A stretch of 31,052 nucleotides of DNA, taken from positions 1 to 31,052 of the forward strand of contig CAMCBY010000005.1 of NCBI GenBank assembly GCA_945873015.1, in the 5' to 3' direction. The notes under the pieces are model-generated. The model saw only the letters and a list, made by a program, of their open reading frames with translations. It searched no databases and was not told the origin of the DNA. Both the position numbers and the translations under genes were made by a program. Below, in pieces: positions 7,649 through 15,945 of this stretch (positions are counted from its first letter, which is position 1; each line of letters begins with the position of its first letter). Origin of the DNA: Klebsiella pneumoniae. GTDB taxonomy: Bacteria; Pseudomonadota; Gammaproteobacteria; Ga0077536.

Positions 7649-9727
7649 ATGAGTATCGATGTCGCGCAATTTCATCAAGTGTTCTTCGAGGAGTCCTATG
7701 AGGGCCTCGAAGTCATGGAATCGGGCCTCGTGGACCTCGAAATCGGCCAGCCCGATAGCGAAGCCATCAACGCCATTTTCCGCGCAGCCCATTCCATCAA
7801 AGGCGGCAGCGGTACTTTCGGCTTCAGCGCGATAAGCGATTTCACCCATGTGCTCGAAACCCTGCTCGATGAGATGCGCAGCGGCAAACGGCAGGTGACA
7901 CGGGCGGCAGTCGATGTTCTGCTGCTGGCGGTTGATAGTTTGCGTTCGATGCTCGACGCCGCTCGCAGCGGCACCGACTTCGACGCGCAGGCGGTCGCCG
8001 ATGTGCACCACAAACTCGAAGAGGAATTACACCAGGGTGCCACACCGGCGGTGCCCGCCGCGGTCGCGAGCAGCCCGGCAAACGTCGAGGCGCAAGCCAG
8101 CCGCGGCCTATGGCGCATTGAATTCATTCCCGAACTGCACCTGTTTGCGACCGGCAATGACCCGGTGCGCCTGTTGCGCGAACTCGAACGCCTTGGCCCC
8201 TGCAGCGCCGAGGTCGAACTGTCGCGTATGCCCGACTACGCCATCTACGACCCCGAGACCTGCTATACGGCATGGCACCTCACCCTCGACGGCAGCGTCG
8301 AGGAAGCGGCTATCCGCGAAGTATTCGAGTGGGTCGAGGATGACGCAAAAATCACCATCAGCCGCGACGAACCCGCGCCCGCCGTAGTCAGCGACACCAG
8401 CGTCGCCGGCCAGACCGTTGCGGTCGTGCCGGAAGCCCAGGATCGCCGTGCGGGCGACCGACGCCAGTCCGACCGCCGTCAAGGTGAGCGACGTGAGGGC
8501 GAAGCCGCGACGGCCGCACCGGCCTCTTCCATCCGCGTCGATATCGCCAAGGTCGATTCACTGATCAATCTGGTGGGCGAGCTGGTCATCACTCAGTCGA
8601 TGCTCGGCCAGTTTGACGACGACTCCGCGCCAATCAACTTCGCCAAGCTGCGCGAAGGTCTGGCCCAGCTCGAACGCAATACCCGCGAGCTGCAGGAAAG
8701 CGTGATGCGTATCCGCATGCTGCCGATCAGTTTCTCGTTCAACCGCTTTCCGCGCCTGGTACGTGACTTGAGTTCCAAGCTCGGCAAAGAAGTCGAGCTC
8801 AAGATCATCGGCGAACAAACCGAACTCGATAAAACCGTGCTGGAGAAAATCGGCGACCCGCTCGTACACCTCGTACGCAATTCGCTGGACCACGGCATCG
8901 AACAACCGGAAATGCGCCTTGCGGCCGGCAAACCAGGCTATGGCACCCTGACTCTGGCTGCGCGCCATGAAGGCGGCAACATCGTCATTGAAATCGTCGA
9001 TGACGGCGCCGGCATCAACACTGAAATCCTGCTCGCCAAGGCCCGTGAACGCGGCATCGTCGGTGCTGACGAAACCATGTCAGAAGAAGCGATTCGCGAT
9101 CTGATTTTTCACCCCGGCTTTTCGACTGCCAAAGAAGTCAGCGATGTGTCCGGTCGCGGTGTCGGCATGGACGTGGTCCGACGCAACATCAAAGAACTCG
9201 GTGGCCTCATCGAACTGGAATCGACCGTCGGCGTCGGCACCACCATACGTATTCGCCTGCCGCTGACCCTCGCCATTCTCGATGGCCAGTTGGTGCGTGT
9301 CGGCAATCAGACTTACATCGTGCCGCTGGTCTCGATCATCGAGTCACTGCAGGCCACACCGGACCGCGTCAAGTCGGTCGCCGGCAGCGCCGAGCTCTAC
9401 CGTCTGCGCGGTGAATACATCCCGATCATTCGACTCTACGACCTGTTCGGTATCGAGCCGCAGTCGACCGCCCTCGAACAAGGCCTGCTGGTGGTGGTGG
9501 AAGGCGAGGGCCGTCGCGCCAGTATTTTTGTCGACGAACTGCTCGGTCAGCAGCAGGTCGTGATCAAGAGTCTGGAAACCAACTATCGCAAGGTCGATGG
9601 CATCTCCGGCGCCACCATTCTCGGTGACGGTACGGTGGCCATGATCATCGACGCCGGCGGCGTCATCGGCCTCGCCCGCAAAGAGCAGGCCGGCACCGCA
9701 CACCCCGAACAATCCAAGGCTGCTTAG
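7649..9727 (+). CDS. cheA: CheA chemotaxis histidine kinase
   Basis: This is a 692-residue class II histidine kinase. The P1 Hpt domain has H48 in AAHSIKGGS. A P2-like domain lies at about 150-245 (starting LWRIEFIP). A charged Arg/Asp linker (DRRAGDRR repeats) is at about 265-285. P3 dimerisation begins near 295 (RVDIAKVDSLINLVGEL). The P4 ATPase has N411 and H415 in VRNSLDHG, then DDGAGI and GRGVGMDVV. P5 is a CheW-like domain at about 555-685. All catalytic motifs are intact. It would phosphorylate CheY and CheB under receptor control. A GGGAG ribosome-binding site precedes the ATG. The CheW gene starts 9 bases after its stop, so the two are translated together. Confidence 0.96.
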   Translation: MSIDVAQFHQVFFEESYEGLEVMESGLVDLEIGQPDSEAINAIFRAAHSIKGGSGTFGFSAISDFTHVLETLLDEMRSGKRQVTRAAVDVLLLAVDSLRSMLDAARSGTDFDAQAVADVHHKLEEELHQGATPAVPAAVASSPANVEAQASRGLWRIEFIPELHLFATGNDPVRLLRELERLGPCSAEVELSRMPDYAIYDPETCYTAWHLTLDGSVEEAAIREVFEWVEDDAKITISRDEPAPAVVSDTSVAGQTVAVVPEAQDRRAGDRRQSDRRQGERREGEAATAAPASSIRVDIAKVDSLINLVGELVITQSMLGQFDDDSAPINFAKLREGLAQLERNTRELQESVMRIRMLPISFSFNRFPRLVRDLSSKLGKEVELKIIGEQTELDKTVLEKIGDPLVHLVRNSLDHGIEQPEMRLAAGKPGYGTLTLAARHEGGNIVIEIVDDGAGINTEILLAKARERGIVGADETMSEEAIRDLIFHPGFSTAKEVSDVSGRGVGMDVVRRNIKELGGLIELESTVGVGTTIRIRLPLTLAILDGQLVRVGNQTYIVPLVSIIESLQATPDRVKSVAGSAELYRLRGEYIPIIRLYDLFGIEPQSTALEQGLLVVVEGEGRRASIFVDELLGQQQVVIKSLETNYRKVDGISGATILGDGTVAMIIDAGGVIGLARKEQAGTAHPEQSKAA

Positions 9728-9736
9728 GAGTCCCGG

Positions 9737-10255
9737 ATGGAAGCTAATACCACCAAACAGACCAGTGATTTAGGTCTCGGCAGCGGCGGCGCTGATGCCG
9801 AACAGTATCTGACCTTCATGTTGAATGGCGAAGAATATGGGGTCGATATCCTGCGCGTGCAGGAAATCAAGGGCTGGATCCCGACCACCAAGATTCCCAA
9901 CACCCCGGACTACATTCGCGGCGTGATGAATCTGCGCGGCGCGATTGTGCCGATCATCGACCTGCGCTCACGTTTTGCGATGCCCGCCATCGAATACACC
10001 GCCACCACCGTGGTGATTGTTTTGAAGGTTCATAACGAAGGTGCCGAGCGCACCATCGGCTTCGTGGTCGATGCCGTATCCGACGTCTACAACGTCTCTG
10101 CCGAGCAGTTCCGTGCAGCACCTGACTTTGGTGCCCACGTGCATACCGACTTTATCCGGGCCTTGGCCACCGTCGACGAGAAGATGGTCATTCTGCTCGA
10201 CATCGATCGACTGGTGAGTGCTGAAGAACTGGAAGTACCCGCCGCAGTGCATTAA
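9737..10255 (+). CDS. cheW: CheW coupling protein
   Basis: This 172-residue single CheW domain has a hydrophilic N-terminal tail of about 25 residues. Visible family motifs are YLTFMLNGEEYGVDILRVQEI, which begins the first beta barrel, then IRGVMNLRGAIVPIIDLR and IGFVVDAVSDVY. It bridges chemoreceptors to CheA P5 in the signalling array. TAGGAG, partly formed by the cheA stop region, precedes the ATG at a good distance. The position between cheA and a receptor gene supports one signalling complex. Confidence 0.95.
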   Translation: MEANTTKQTSDLGLGSGGADAEQYLTFMLNGEEYGVDILRVQEIKGWIPTTKIPNTPDYIRGVMNLRGAIVPIIDLRSRFAMPAIEYTATTVVIVLKVHNEGAERTIGFVVDAVSDVYNVSAEQFRAAPDFGAHVHTDFIRALATVDEKMVILLDIDRLVSAEELEVPAAVH

Positions 10256-10260
10256 TGGCG

Positions 10261-10284
10261 GCAGCCGGCCGAGGCCGGCGCTGC
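10261..10284 (+). other. Intercistronic hairpin between cheW and the PAS chemoreceptor
   Basis: The arms GCAGC-CGGCC and GGCCG-GC-GCTGC pair around a two-base centre with a two-base bulge on the right side. They begin six bases after the cheW stop. No T-run follows, so it is unlikely to be a full rho-independent terminator. It may partly attenuate transcription or protect the upstream mRNA from 3' exonucleases. Confidence 0.45.
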
Positions 10285-10363
10285 ACTGTGACCAGGACGG
10301 TCGAAGAAATTCGCATTCGCCGTCCACGCACGTGCAGTGCCACTCAACTGGAGAACGCAAGTC

Positions 10364-12598
10364 ATGTTTGGAAGAAAAAAAACCGCCTCCGCCAGCGACG
10401 AACAAACGCTGGCATTGCGCGCCGAACTCGCCACCCTCAAGGCCGAGCGCGATGCACTGCATGCCGCCCAGGCCTGTATCGAAAGCAATCTGGGCGGCAA
10501 GCTGGTGTCAGCGAACCTGCCATTTTGCGCCTTGCTGGACTATTCGGCCGAGCAGTTGCAAGGGCAAGCCCTGCCCGCACTGCTGGCCGACGACAGCGAA
10601 TCCTTGGCCGCCTTTGACCGCGACTGGCGCGCACTCAAACAGAACGGATCTGCGAGCGGCGACTATCAGTTCAAGAGCCACAGCGGAGAGATCCGTTGGC
10701 TGCGCCTGTCCAGCATCACGGTCGCTGATGCCGACGGCCAGCCTTCGCATGTGATCAGCATGGCCTTCGATGTGACCGCCCTGCGCCATGAGTTGCAGGA
10801 CCTCGCCACCGAACTCAAGGTGCGGACCGACATCATGAATGTCACCAGCATCGTCTCGGAGGCGGACAAAAAAGGCGACATTCTCAACTGCAACGACAAA
10901 TTCATCGCAGTTTCAAAGTACAGCCGTGAGGAACTGATAGGCCATGGTCACAATACGACCCGTCATCCCGACATGCCGAAGGCGGTGTTCAAGGAGATGT
11001 GGAACACCATAGGCCACGGCCAGATTTTCCGCGGCATCGTCAAAAATCGCGCCAAGGACGGCACGCCCTATTACGTTGATGCCGTGATCGCCCCGATCAT
11101 GGGCGAGAACGGCAAACCCAAAAAGTATCTCGGCGTACGTTACGACATCACCGAGCAGGAAATCGAACGACAGAACGCGCGTGGCGTCATCGGTGCGATC
11201 GACGAATCCTTTGGCTACATAGAATTTGACCTCGGCGGCCATGTCATGTCAGCCAATAGCAATTTCTGCACACTCATGGGGTATCGCTCCGAAGAGATAG
11301 TCGGAAAACACCACCGCATGTTTGTCGAAGCCGAGTTTGCCCGCGCCGATGAATATCGCCAGTTCTGGGCGAGTTTGAACGACGGCAAAGCGCAGACCGC
11401 CCAGTTCAAGCGTATTGCAAAGAGCGGCAAAGAAGTCTTTATCCAGGCCACCTATGCGCCGGTCAAAGATGAGATGGGCCGAGTGTCCAAGATAGTCAAA
11501 GTCGCGACCGATGTGACTCCGCAAAAGCTTTATGAACTCGAGGTCGCGGAAATTCTGCGCCAGACCACCGAGGTCATGGCGCGGGTCAAGGACGGCAATC
11601 TGACTTATCGCATCGAGGGTGAGCACAGCGGCGAGTTCGCGACATTAAAAGACGCCGTCAACGGTTCCATTGCACAGTTGCGCGACATCGTCTCCAAGAT
11701 TCGTAACGGCGCCCTCAGCATCAACACCGCGACCAGCGAAGTATCCAAGGGCAATACCGAACTCTCGGCCCGTACTGAGGAGCAGGCCTCATCGCTGGAA
11801 GAAACCGCTGCCAGCATGGAGCAGATGACTTCCACCGTGCAGCAGAACGCCGACAACTCGCGGCAGGCCAATCAGCTCGCCGCCGCCGCGCGTGAACAGG
11901 CCGCAGCCGGTGGTGCGGTGGTCAGCCGTGCGGTAGAGGCGATGAGCGCCATCAACCAATCGAGCCGACAGATTGCCGACATTATCGGCGTCATTGACGA
12001 AATCGCCTTTCAGACCAATTTGCTCGCGCTGAATGCGGCGGTCGAAGCGGCGCGTGCCGGCGAACAGGGCCGGGGCTTTGCCGTGGTGGCGGCGGAGGTG
12101 CGTAATCTCGCGCAACGCAGCGCGTCAGCCGCCAAAGAAATCAAGACCCTTATCAACGATTCGGTGCAGAAGGTTGCCGAAGGCTCGAAACTGGTCGATG
12201 AATCGGGCGCCACGCTCGGTGAGATTGTCAGTTCGGTCAAGAAGGTCAGCGACATCATTGCCGAAATCGCCGTCGCGTCTGCGGAACAGTCGACCGGCAT
12301 AGGGCAAGTCAATACGGCGGTCTCGCAGATGGATCAGATGACGCAGCAGAATGCCGCGCTGGTCGAAGAAGCGGCGGCGGCCAGCGAATCGATGGACGAG
12401 GAGTCGCGCGCCCTGATAGAGCTTATGCAGTTTTTCAACATCAGTGAAGATGCGCCTTCGCTGTCCGCACTCCCGCGCGAACGGCGCACCAGCAGCCGGC
12501 CGTGGAGCAAAGAAACCGCGTCCTCTCCCACTATCAAACAAACCGCCAGTGTCTCCGCGAAGGTCGCCGGAGGTGAGGACATGTGGGAAGAGTTCTAA
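10364..12598 (+). CDS. Soluble PAS-PAS-PAS methyl-accepting chemotaxis protein with C-terminal WEEF tail
   Basis: This 744-residue chemoreceptor has no transmembrane segment. Three PAS domains lie at about 30-135, 140-265 and 275-395; the second (GDILNCNDKF, SREELIGHGHN) resembles the Aer-type PAS. A HAMP-like segment follows (MARVKDGNLTYRIEGE). The signalling domain has the hairpin tip AFQTNLLALNAAVEAARAGE near residue 550. The ATG at 10364 is preferred over an in-frame GTG at 10337 because GGAG at 10350-10353 is correctly spaced. The protein ends EDMWEEF, fitting the xWxxF pentapeptide that tethers CheR/CheB in enteric receptors such as Tar (NWETF). It probably senses an intracellular or redox signal through a PAS ligand. 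The cofactor cannot be read from the sequence. Confidence 0.93.
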   Translation: MFGRKKTASASDEQTLALRAELATLKAERDALHAAQACIESNLGGKLVSANLPFCALLDYSAEQLQGQALPALLADDSESLAAFDRDWRALKQNGSASGDYQFKSHSGEIRWLRLSSITVADADGQPSHVISMAFDVTALRHELQDLATELKVRTDIMNVTSIVSEADKKGDILNCNDKFIAVSKYSREELIGHGHNTTRHPDMPKAVFKEMWNTIGHGQIFRGIVKNRAKDGTPYYVDAVIAPIMGENGKPKKYLGVRYDITEQEIERQNARGVIGAIDESFGYIEFDLGGHVMSANSNFCTLMGYRSEEIVGKHHRMFVEAEFARADEYRQFWASLNDGKAQTAQFKRIAKSGKEVFIQATYAPVKDEMGRVSKIVKVATDVTPQKLYELEVAEILRQTTEVMARVKDGNLTYRIEGEHSGEFATLKDAVNGSIAQLRDIVSKIRNGALSINTATSEVSKGNTELSARTEEQASSLEETAASMEQMTSTVQQNADNSRQANQLAAAAREQAAAGGAVVSRAVEAMSAINQSSRQIADIIGVIDEIAFQTNLLALNAAVEAARAGEQGRGFAVVAAEVRNLAQRSASAAKEIKTLINDSVQKVAEGSKLVDESGATLGEIVSSVKKVSDIIAEIAVASAEQSTGIGQVNTAVSQMDQMTQQNAALVEEAAAASESMDEESRALIELMQFFNISEDAPSLSALPRERRTSSRPWSKETASSPTIKQTASVSAKVAGGEDMWEEF

Positions 12599-12661
12599 GC
12601 CCGACACAGGCAGTTGCGCGGATATGGAATCAGTCGGTCACAGCAGGCATGAGGTAAAGAC

Positions 12662-12970
12662 ATGAGCGTGGATACACTCGGAGCGGGAAACGGTGAGACA
12701 AGCATGGTCAGCCTGCGCTCGACATTGCGTATTGCCGACGTGGCCGATTTTAAACAGGAATGCGATGCCTTGCTGGCCGCTGCGGGCGACGCACTGGTGT
12801 GCGACGCGAGCGTAGTCGAATTCATCGACGCCGCCGCGCTGCAGTATCTGGTCGCACTGCGACGCAATTGCGCAAGCCTGTCGCGTGGTTTTGAGATTCG
12901 CACGCCTTCAGCGGCTTTCTCTAGCGCAGTACAGGTGTCTGGTTACGCCGCGCCGCTGGGACTCGCTTGA
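12662..12970 (+). CDS. STAS-domain protein lacking the phosphorylatable serine
   Basis: This 102-residue single STAS domain resembles anti-sigma-factor antagonists (SpoIIAA/RsbV/MlaB fold). The signature strand-loop reads CDASVVEFIDAAALQYL. The residue after the conserved Asp (D56) is Ala57, where phospho-regulated members have Ser or Thr, so it should not be switched by a SpoIIAB-type kinase. GAGG precedes the ATG. It follows the PAS receptor gene by 63 bases and precedes cheR. STAS proteins at this position in chemotaxis clusters are recurrent but their function is unclear. Binding to CheW, a receptor or an anti-sigma partner is possible. Contrast the second STAS gene at 17193, which keeps the Ser. 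Confidence 0.82.
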   Translation: MSVDTLGAGNGETSMVSLRSTLRIADVADFKQECDALLAAAGDALVCDASVVEFIDAAALQYLVALRRNCASLSRGFEIRTPSAAFSSAVQVSGYAAPLGLA

Positions 12971-13093
12971 CCTAACACCAGGCGCGCGACTGCCTCAACA
13001 CAGCACCCGCGATTTGTAGGTCGTCGCGACGCCAGCGCCCCTTGTATGCCGCGCAGGAATCGAAGTTTGAGCGCGAGAAAAAACCACAAAGTC

Positions 13094-13120
13094 ACAAGGA
13101 AATGTTTCGCCGGCCGCTAA
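13094..13120 (+). promoter_or_regulatory. Weak candidate sigma-28 promoter before cheR
   Basis: ACAAG at 13094-13098 and GCCGCTAA at 13113-13120 have the same 15-base geometry as the site before the hybrid kinase, and the -10 octamer equals the one before cheY. The -35 match is poor. It sits in the 285-base gap (12971-13255) between the STAS gene and cheR, which otherwise holds no gene I can support. Confidence 0.3.
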
Positions 13121-13255
13121 CCCGGATTGGGAATCGTCTGCTCTCGGCCGAACTGCCTGCGCAGGCGACCGCGCCGGCGAGAACCCGGGAAATCAACAGG
13201 AATTCGATGGGCGGCACGCGTATTCGTGGCCGTCATCCGCACACAGGAATCTGTC

Positions 13256-14122
13256 ATGACGTTGCAAGCGGCGGCTAAGGTTGTCGAAGGTCCGCAGGAA
13301 TATGCGTTTAACGACGCGCACTTCGAACTACTGCGCAAATTGGTCGGAAAATATGCCGGCATCAGTCTCAACGATACCAAACGCCAGTTGGTCTACGGGC
13401 GTCTCGCGCGGCGCATCCGCGCGATGAACCTGGCAGGTTTTGACGAGTATTGTGATCTGGTGCGCGATGAAGGCAGCGATGAGATAGAAAACTTCATCAA
13501 CGCCATCACCACCAACCTGACTTCGTTCTTTCGCGAGAACCATCATTTTGAGTGCCTCGCGCAACAGGTGGTACCGCTGCTGCTGAAGACCAATGCGGCC
13601 AGTCGCCGCATTCGGGTATGGTCGGCCGGTTGTTCAACTGGCGAAGAGCCCTACAGCATTGCCATGACGCTGCTCGAAGCGCTCGGCAATACCCAGGGCT
13701 GGGACGTCAAGATTCTCGCCACCGATATCGATTCAAACGTGGTCGCAACCGCTGCCGCCGGCATCTATCCCGCCAACCGTCAGCAGGGTGTCAGTGAAGC
13801 ACGTCTGAAACGCTTCTTCACCTCTGCCGGTGGTGGGCCGGACAATCTGCGACTCAAGGACGAAGTGCGCAACATGATCCGTTTTGCACCGCTGAACCTC
13901 ATGGAAGCATGGCCGTTCAAAGGGCCCTTCGATGTGATCTTCTGCCGCAATGTCGTGATCTATTTCGACAAGGAGACCCAGGGCCGGCTGTTCAGCCGCT
14001 ACGCTGACGTGCTTGCGCGGCATGGTTTTCTGTTTATCGGCCATTCGGAGACGATGTTCGGCACCTGCACGCGTTTCGATCTCATCGGTCGCACCACCTA
14101 CCGCCAGACGGGGGTCGCATGA
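13256..14122 (+). CDS. cheR: CheR chemoreceptor glutamate methyltransferase
   Basis: This 288-residue protein transfers methyl groups from S-adenosylmethionine to receptor glutamates. Motifs are TTNLTSFFRE (residues 85-94), the SAM loop SAGCSTGEEPYS (123-134), ATDIDSNV (156-162), CRNVVIYF (230-237) and the final GHSETMF. The frame is open upstream to 13127, but the ATG at 13256 is chosen because AGGA (13245-13248) is well placed and the family normally starts here. The gene overlaps cheD by four bases (ATGA). The beta-subdomain loop (SAGGGPDN) seems as long as in E. coli CheR. This would fit docking to the WEEF tail of the PAS receptor, but that comparison is from memory. Confidence 0.94.
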   Translation: MTLQAAAKVVEGPQEYAFNDAHFELLRKLVGKYAGISLNDTKRQLVYGRLARRIRAMNLAGFDEYCDLVRDEGSDEIENFINAITTNLTSFFRENHHFECLAQQVVPLLLKTNAASRRIRVWSAGCSTGEEPYSIAMTLLEALGNTQGWDVKILATDIDSNVVATAAAGIYPANRQQGVSEARLKRFFTSAGGGPDNLRLKDEVRNMIRFAPLNLMEAWPFKGPFDVIFCRNVVIYFDKETQGRLFSRYADVLARHGFLFIGHSETMFGTCTRFDLIGRTTYRQTGVA

Positions 14123-14775
14123 GCAGCAGTCCCCATGCGGTTGAGCGCCGCATACAGGCGCAACTGGCGGCTGAGTTTGCGCACATCCGCAAATCCTCGG
14201 ACGCCAAGCTCGGTGCAGTCGTGGCGAAGATACTGCCAGGAGAGTATTACGCGACCGGTGAAGGTGAGTACATCACCACCACCCTCGGCTCGTGTGTCTC
14301 GGCGTGTCTGTGGGACCCTCTGATCAAGTTCGGAGGCATGAACCATTTTATGTTGCCGGATGCCGGCGACGGCCGCGTGGCGGCCGCCAACCTCGCGACC
14401 GGTGGCAACGACGCGGCGCGTTACGGCTCGTTCGCGATGGAACATCTGATTAACGCCATTCTCAAGGCGGGCGGGCGGCGCGAACGACTCAAGGCCAAAA
14501 TCGTCGGCGGTGGGCATGTGCTGTCGATAGCGACCAATATCGGCGACCGCAATATTCAATTCGTACGCGAATACCTCACCAACGAGAGCATTCAAATCAT
14601 TGGCGAGGACGTCGGCGGCCGTTTCGGCCGCCAGGTGCGCTTCCATCCGCTGACCGGCGCCGCGCAGGTCAAACCACTGGCTTCGACCGAGAGCTGGGGT
14701 GTTATCGCTCAGGAAGGCAGCTATCGCACCGATATCGAACGTAAACCGGCGAGCGGCGACGTCGAGCTGTTCTAG
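14119..14775 (+). CDS. cheD: CheD receptor glutamine deamidase with GDVELF tail
   Basis: This 218-residue protein has the cysteine-hydrolase signature of CheD: T53 and C59 in TTTLGSCVSACLW, then H76 in GGMNHFMLP. The GGGHVLSI and VGGRFGRQVRF segments are also typical. It would deamidate receptor glutamines to glutamates before CheR methylation, and may bind CheY-type phosphatases. It is translationally coupled to cheR through ATGA and lies 12 bases before cheB. The last residues, SGDVELF, closely match the last residues of the chemoreceptor encoded at 15946 (EGDIELF), which suggests a shared docking tail. Confidence 0.94.
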   Translation: MSSSPHAVERRIQAQLAAEFAHIRKSSDAKLGAVVAKILPGEYYATGEGEYITTTLGSCVSACLWDPLIKFGGMNHFMLPDAGDGRVAAANLATGGNDAARYGSFAMEHLINAILKAGGRRERLKAKIVGGGHVLSIATNIGDRNIQFVREYLTNESIQIIGEDVGGRFGRQVRFHPLTGAAQVKPLASTESWGVIAQEGSYRTDIERKPASGDVELF

Positions 14776-14787
14776 GGGAAACAGACT

Positions 14788-15849
14788 ATGGATATGCGAG
14801 CTACACCGATACGGGTGCTAGTGGTCGATGACTCCGCCCTGGTGCGCAAGGTCATGAGTCAGATGCTGGCGTCCGATCCGGGCATCGAGGTGGTGGGTAC
14901 CGCCCACGACCCGCTCATGGCGCGGGACATGATCAAACAACTCAACCCCGATGTGCTGACACTCGATGTGGAAATGCCACGCATGGACGGCGTGACCTTT
15001 CTTTCCAATCTCATGCGCCTGCGGCCGATGCCGGTGGTGATGGTGTCATCGCTCACCGAGAAAGGCGCCGATATCACTTTTCAGGCACTTGAGATTGGCG
15101 CAGTCGATTTTGTCACCAAACCCAAGGTCGATTTGTCTCACCAACTGGAAGATTACGCGGGCGAGATCATCGCCAAGGTCAAAGCCGCAGCGCGCGCACG
15201 GGTACGTCCCTACGATCCGAACCGCGTCAGCAACAAAGCACCGCCATCGGTCACTACGCCCGTTGCGAAACTAGACCTTACGCACAAGCTGATTGCCATA
15301 GGCGCCTCCACCGGTGGCACCGAAGCGATCCGTGAAGTGCTCGAACACATGGCGCATGACAGCCCGGCGATTGTCATTACCCAGCACATTCCTGAGGCCT
15401 TCAGTGCGCCTTTTGCGGCACGCATGGATAAGTCGAGCCCGATGCGCGTGTGTCATGCCGAAGACGGCCAACCTATCCTGCAGGGCCATGCCTACATCGC
15501 TCCTGGCCACCGGCACCTGACGGTCGAGCGCAGCGGCGCGCGTTTCCGCTGCCGGCTGCACGATACCGCGCCAGTCAATCGTCACCGGCCATCGGTAGAC
15601 GTGCTGTTCGACTCGGTGGCGCACAACCTTGGCCCTAACGCGGTCGGCGTGCTGCTGACCGGCATGGGCGCGGATGGCGCCAAAGGCATGCTCAACATGA
15701 AAAACGCCGGCGCCAGAACCATTTGCCAGGACGAAGCGTCGAGTGTGGTGTGGGGCATGCCCGGCGAAGCGGTCAAGCTCGGTGCAGCCGACCATGTGGT
15801 GCCATTGGACAAAGTGGCCGACCTCGCCTCACGTCTGATTCGTAGTTGA
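14788..15849 (+). CDS. cheB: CheB chemoreceptor methylesterase/response regulator
   Basis: This 353-residue protein has a receiver domain (D14/D15, acceptor D60 in TLDVEMPRMDG) joined by a linker to a methylesterase domain. The catalytic triad is S174 in GASTGG, H200 in TQHIP and D296 in GMGADG, each shifted by ten from E. coli CheB. It removes methyl groups from receptors after phosphorylation by CheA, giving adaptation opposed to CheR. AGGGG lies before the ATG. It ends the cheR-cheD-cheB adaptation block, and a FliA-like promoter follows its stop. Confidence 0.96.
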   Translation: MDMRATPIRVLVVDDSALVRKVMSQMLASDPGIEVVGTAHDPLMARDMIKQLNPDVLTLDVEMPRMDGVTFLSNLMRLRPMPVVMVSSLTEKGADITFQALEIGAVDFVTKPKVDLSHQLEDYAGEIIAKVKAAARARVRPYDPNRVSNKAPPSVTTPVAKLDLTHKLIAIGASTGGTEAIREVLEHMAHDSPAIVITQHIPEAFSAPFAARMDKSSPMRVCHAEDGQPILQGHAYIAPGHRHLTVERSGARFRCRLHDTAPVNRHRPSVDVLFDSVAHNLGPNAVGVLLTGMGADGAKGMLNMKNAGARTICQDEASSVVWGMPGEAVKLGAADHVVPLDKVADLASRLIRS

Positions 15850-15878
15850 CGATTTGCGTGAGACAGAGCGCAAACCCT

Positions 15879-15905
15879 TAAAGAAAAATTCGCTGTTTCC
15901 GATGT
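15879..15905 (+). promoter_or_regulatory. Predicted sigma-28 promoter before the short chemoreceptor
   Basis: TAAAG at 15879-15883 and TCCGATGT at 15898-15905 have exactly 15 bases between TAAA and the -10 octamer. The -35 tetramer is perfect and the -10 keeps the CCGAT core. It lies between cheB and the receptor gene at 15946, about 40 bases from its start. Confidence 0.45.
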
Positions 15906-15945
15906 ACTCGGCGATAGATAAAAAACGCCCGCGAGCAACCAACGC

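Noticed and set aside
13127..13255. Upstream extension of cheR from a TTG
   Set aside because: It would add an Arg-rich stretch without family similarity, and the ATG at 13256 has a proper ribosome-binding site.
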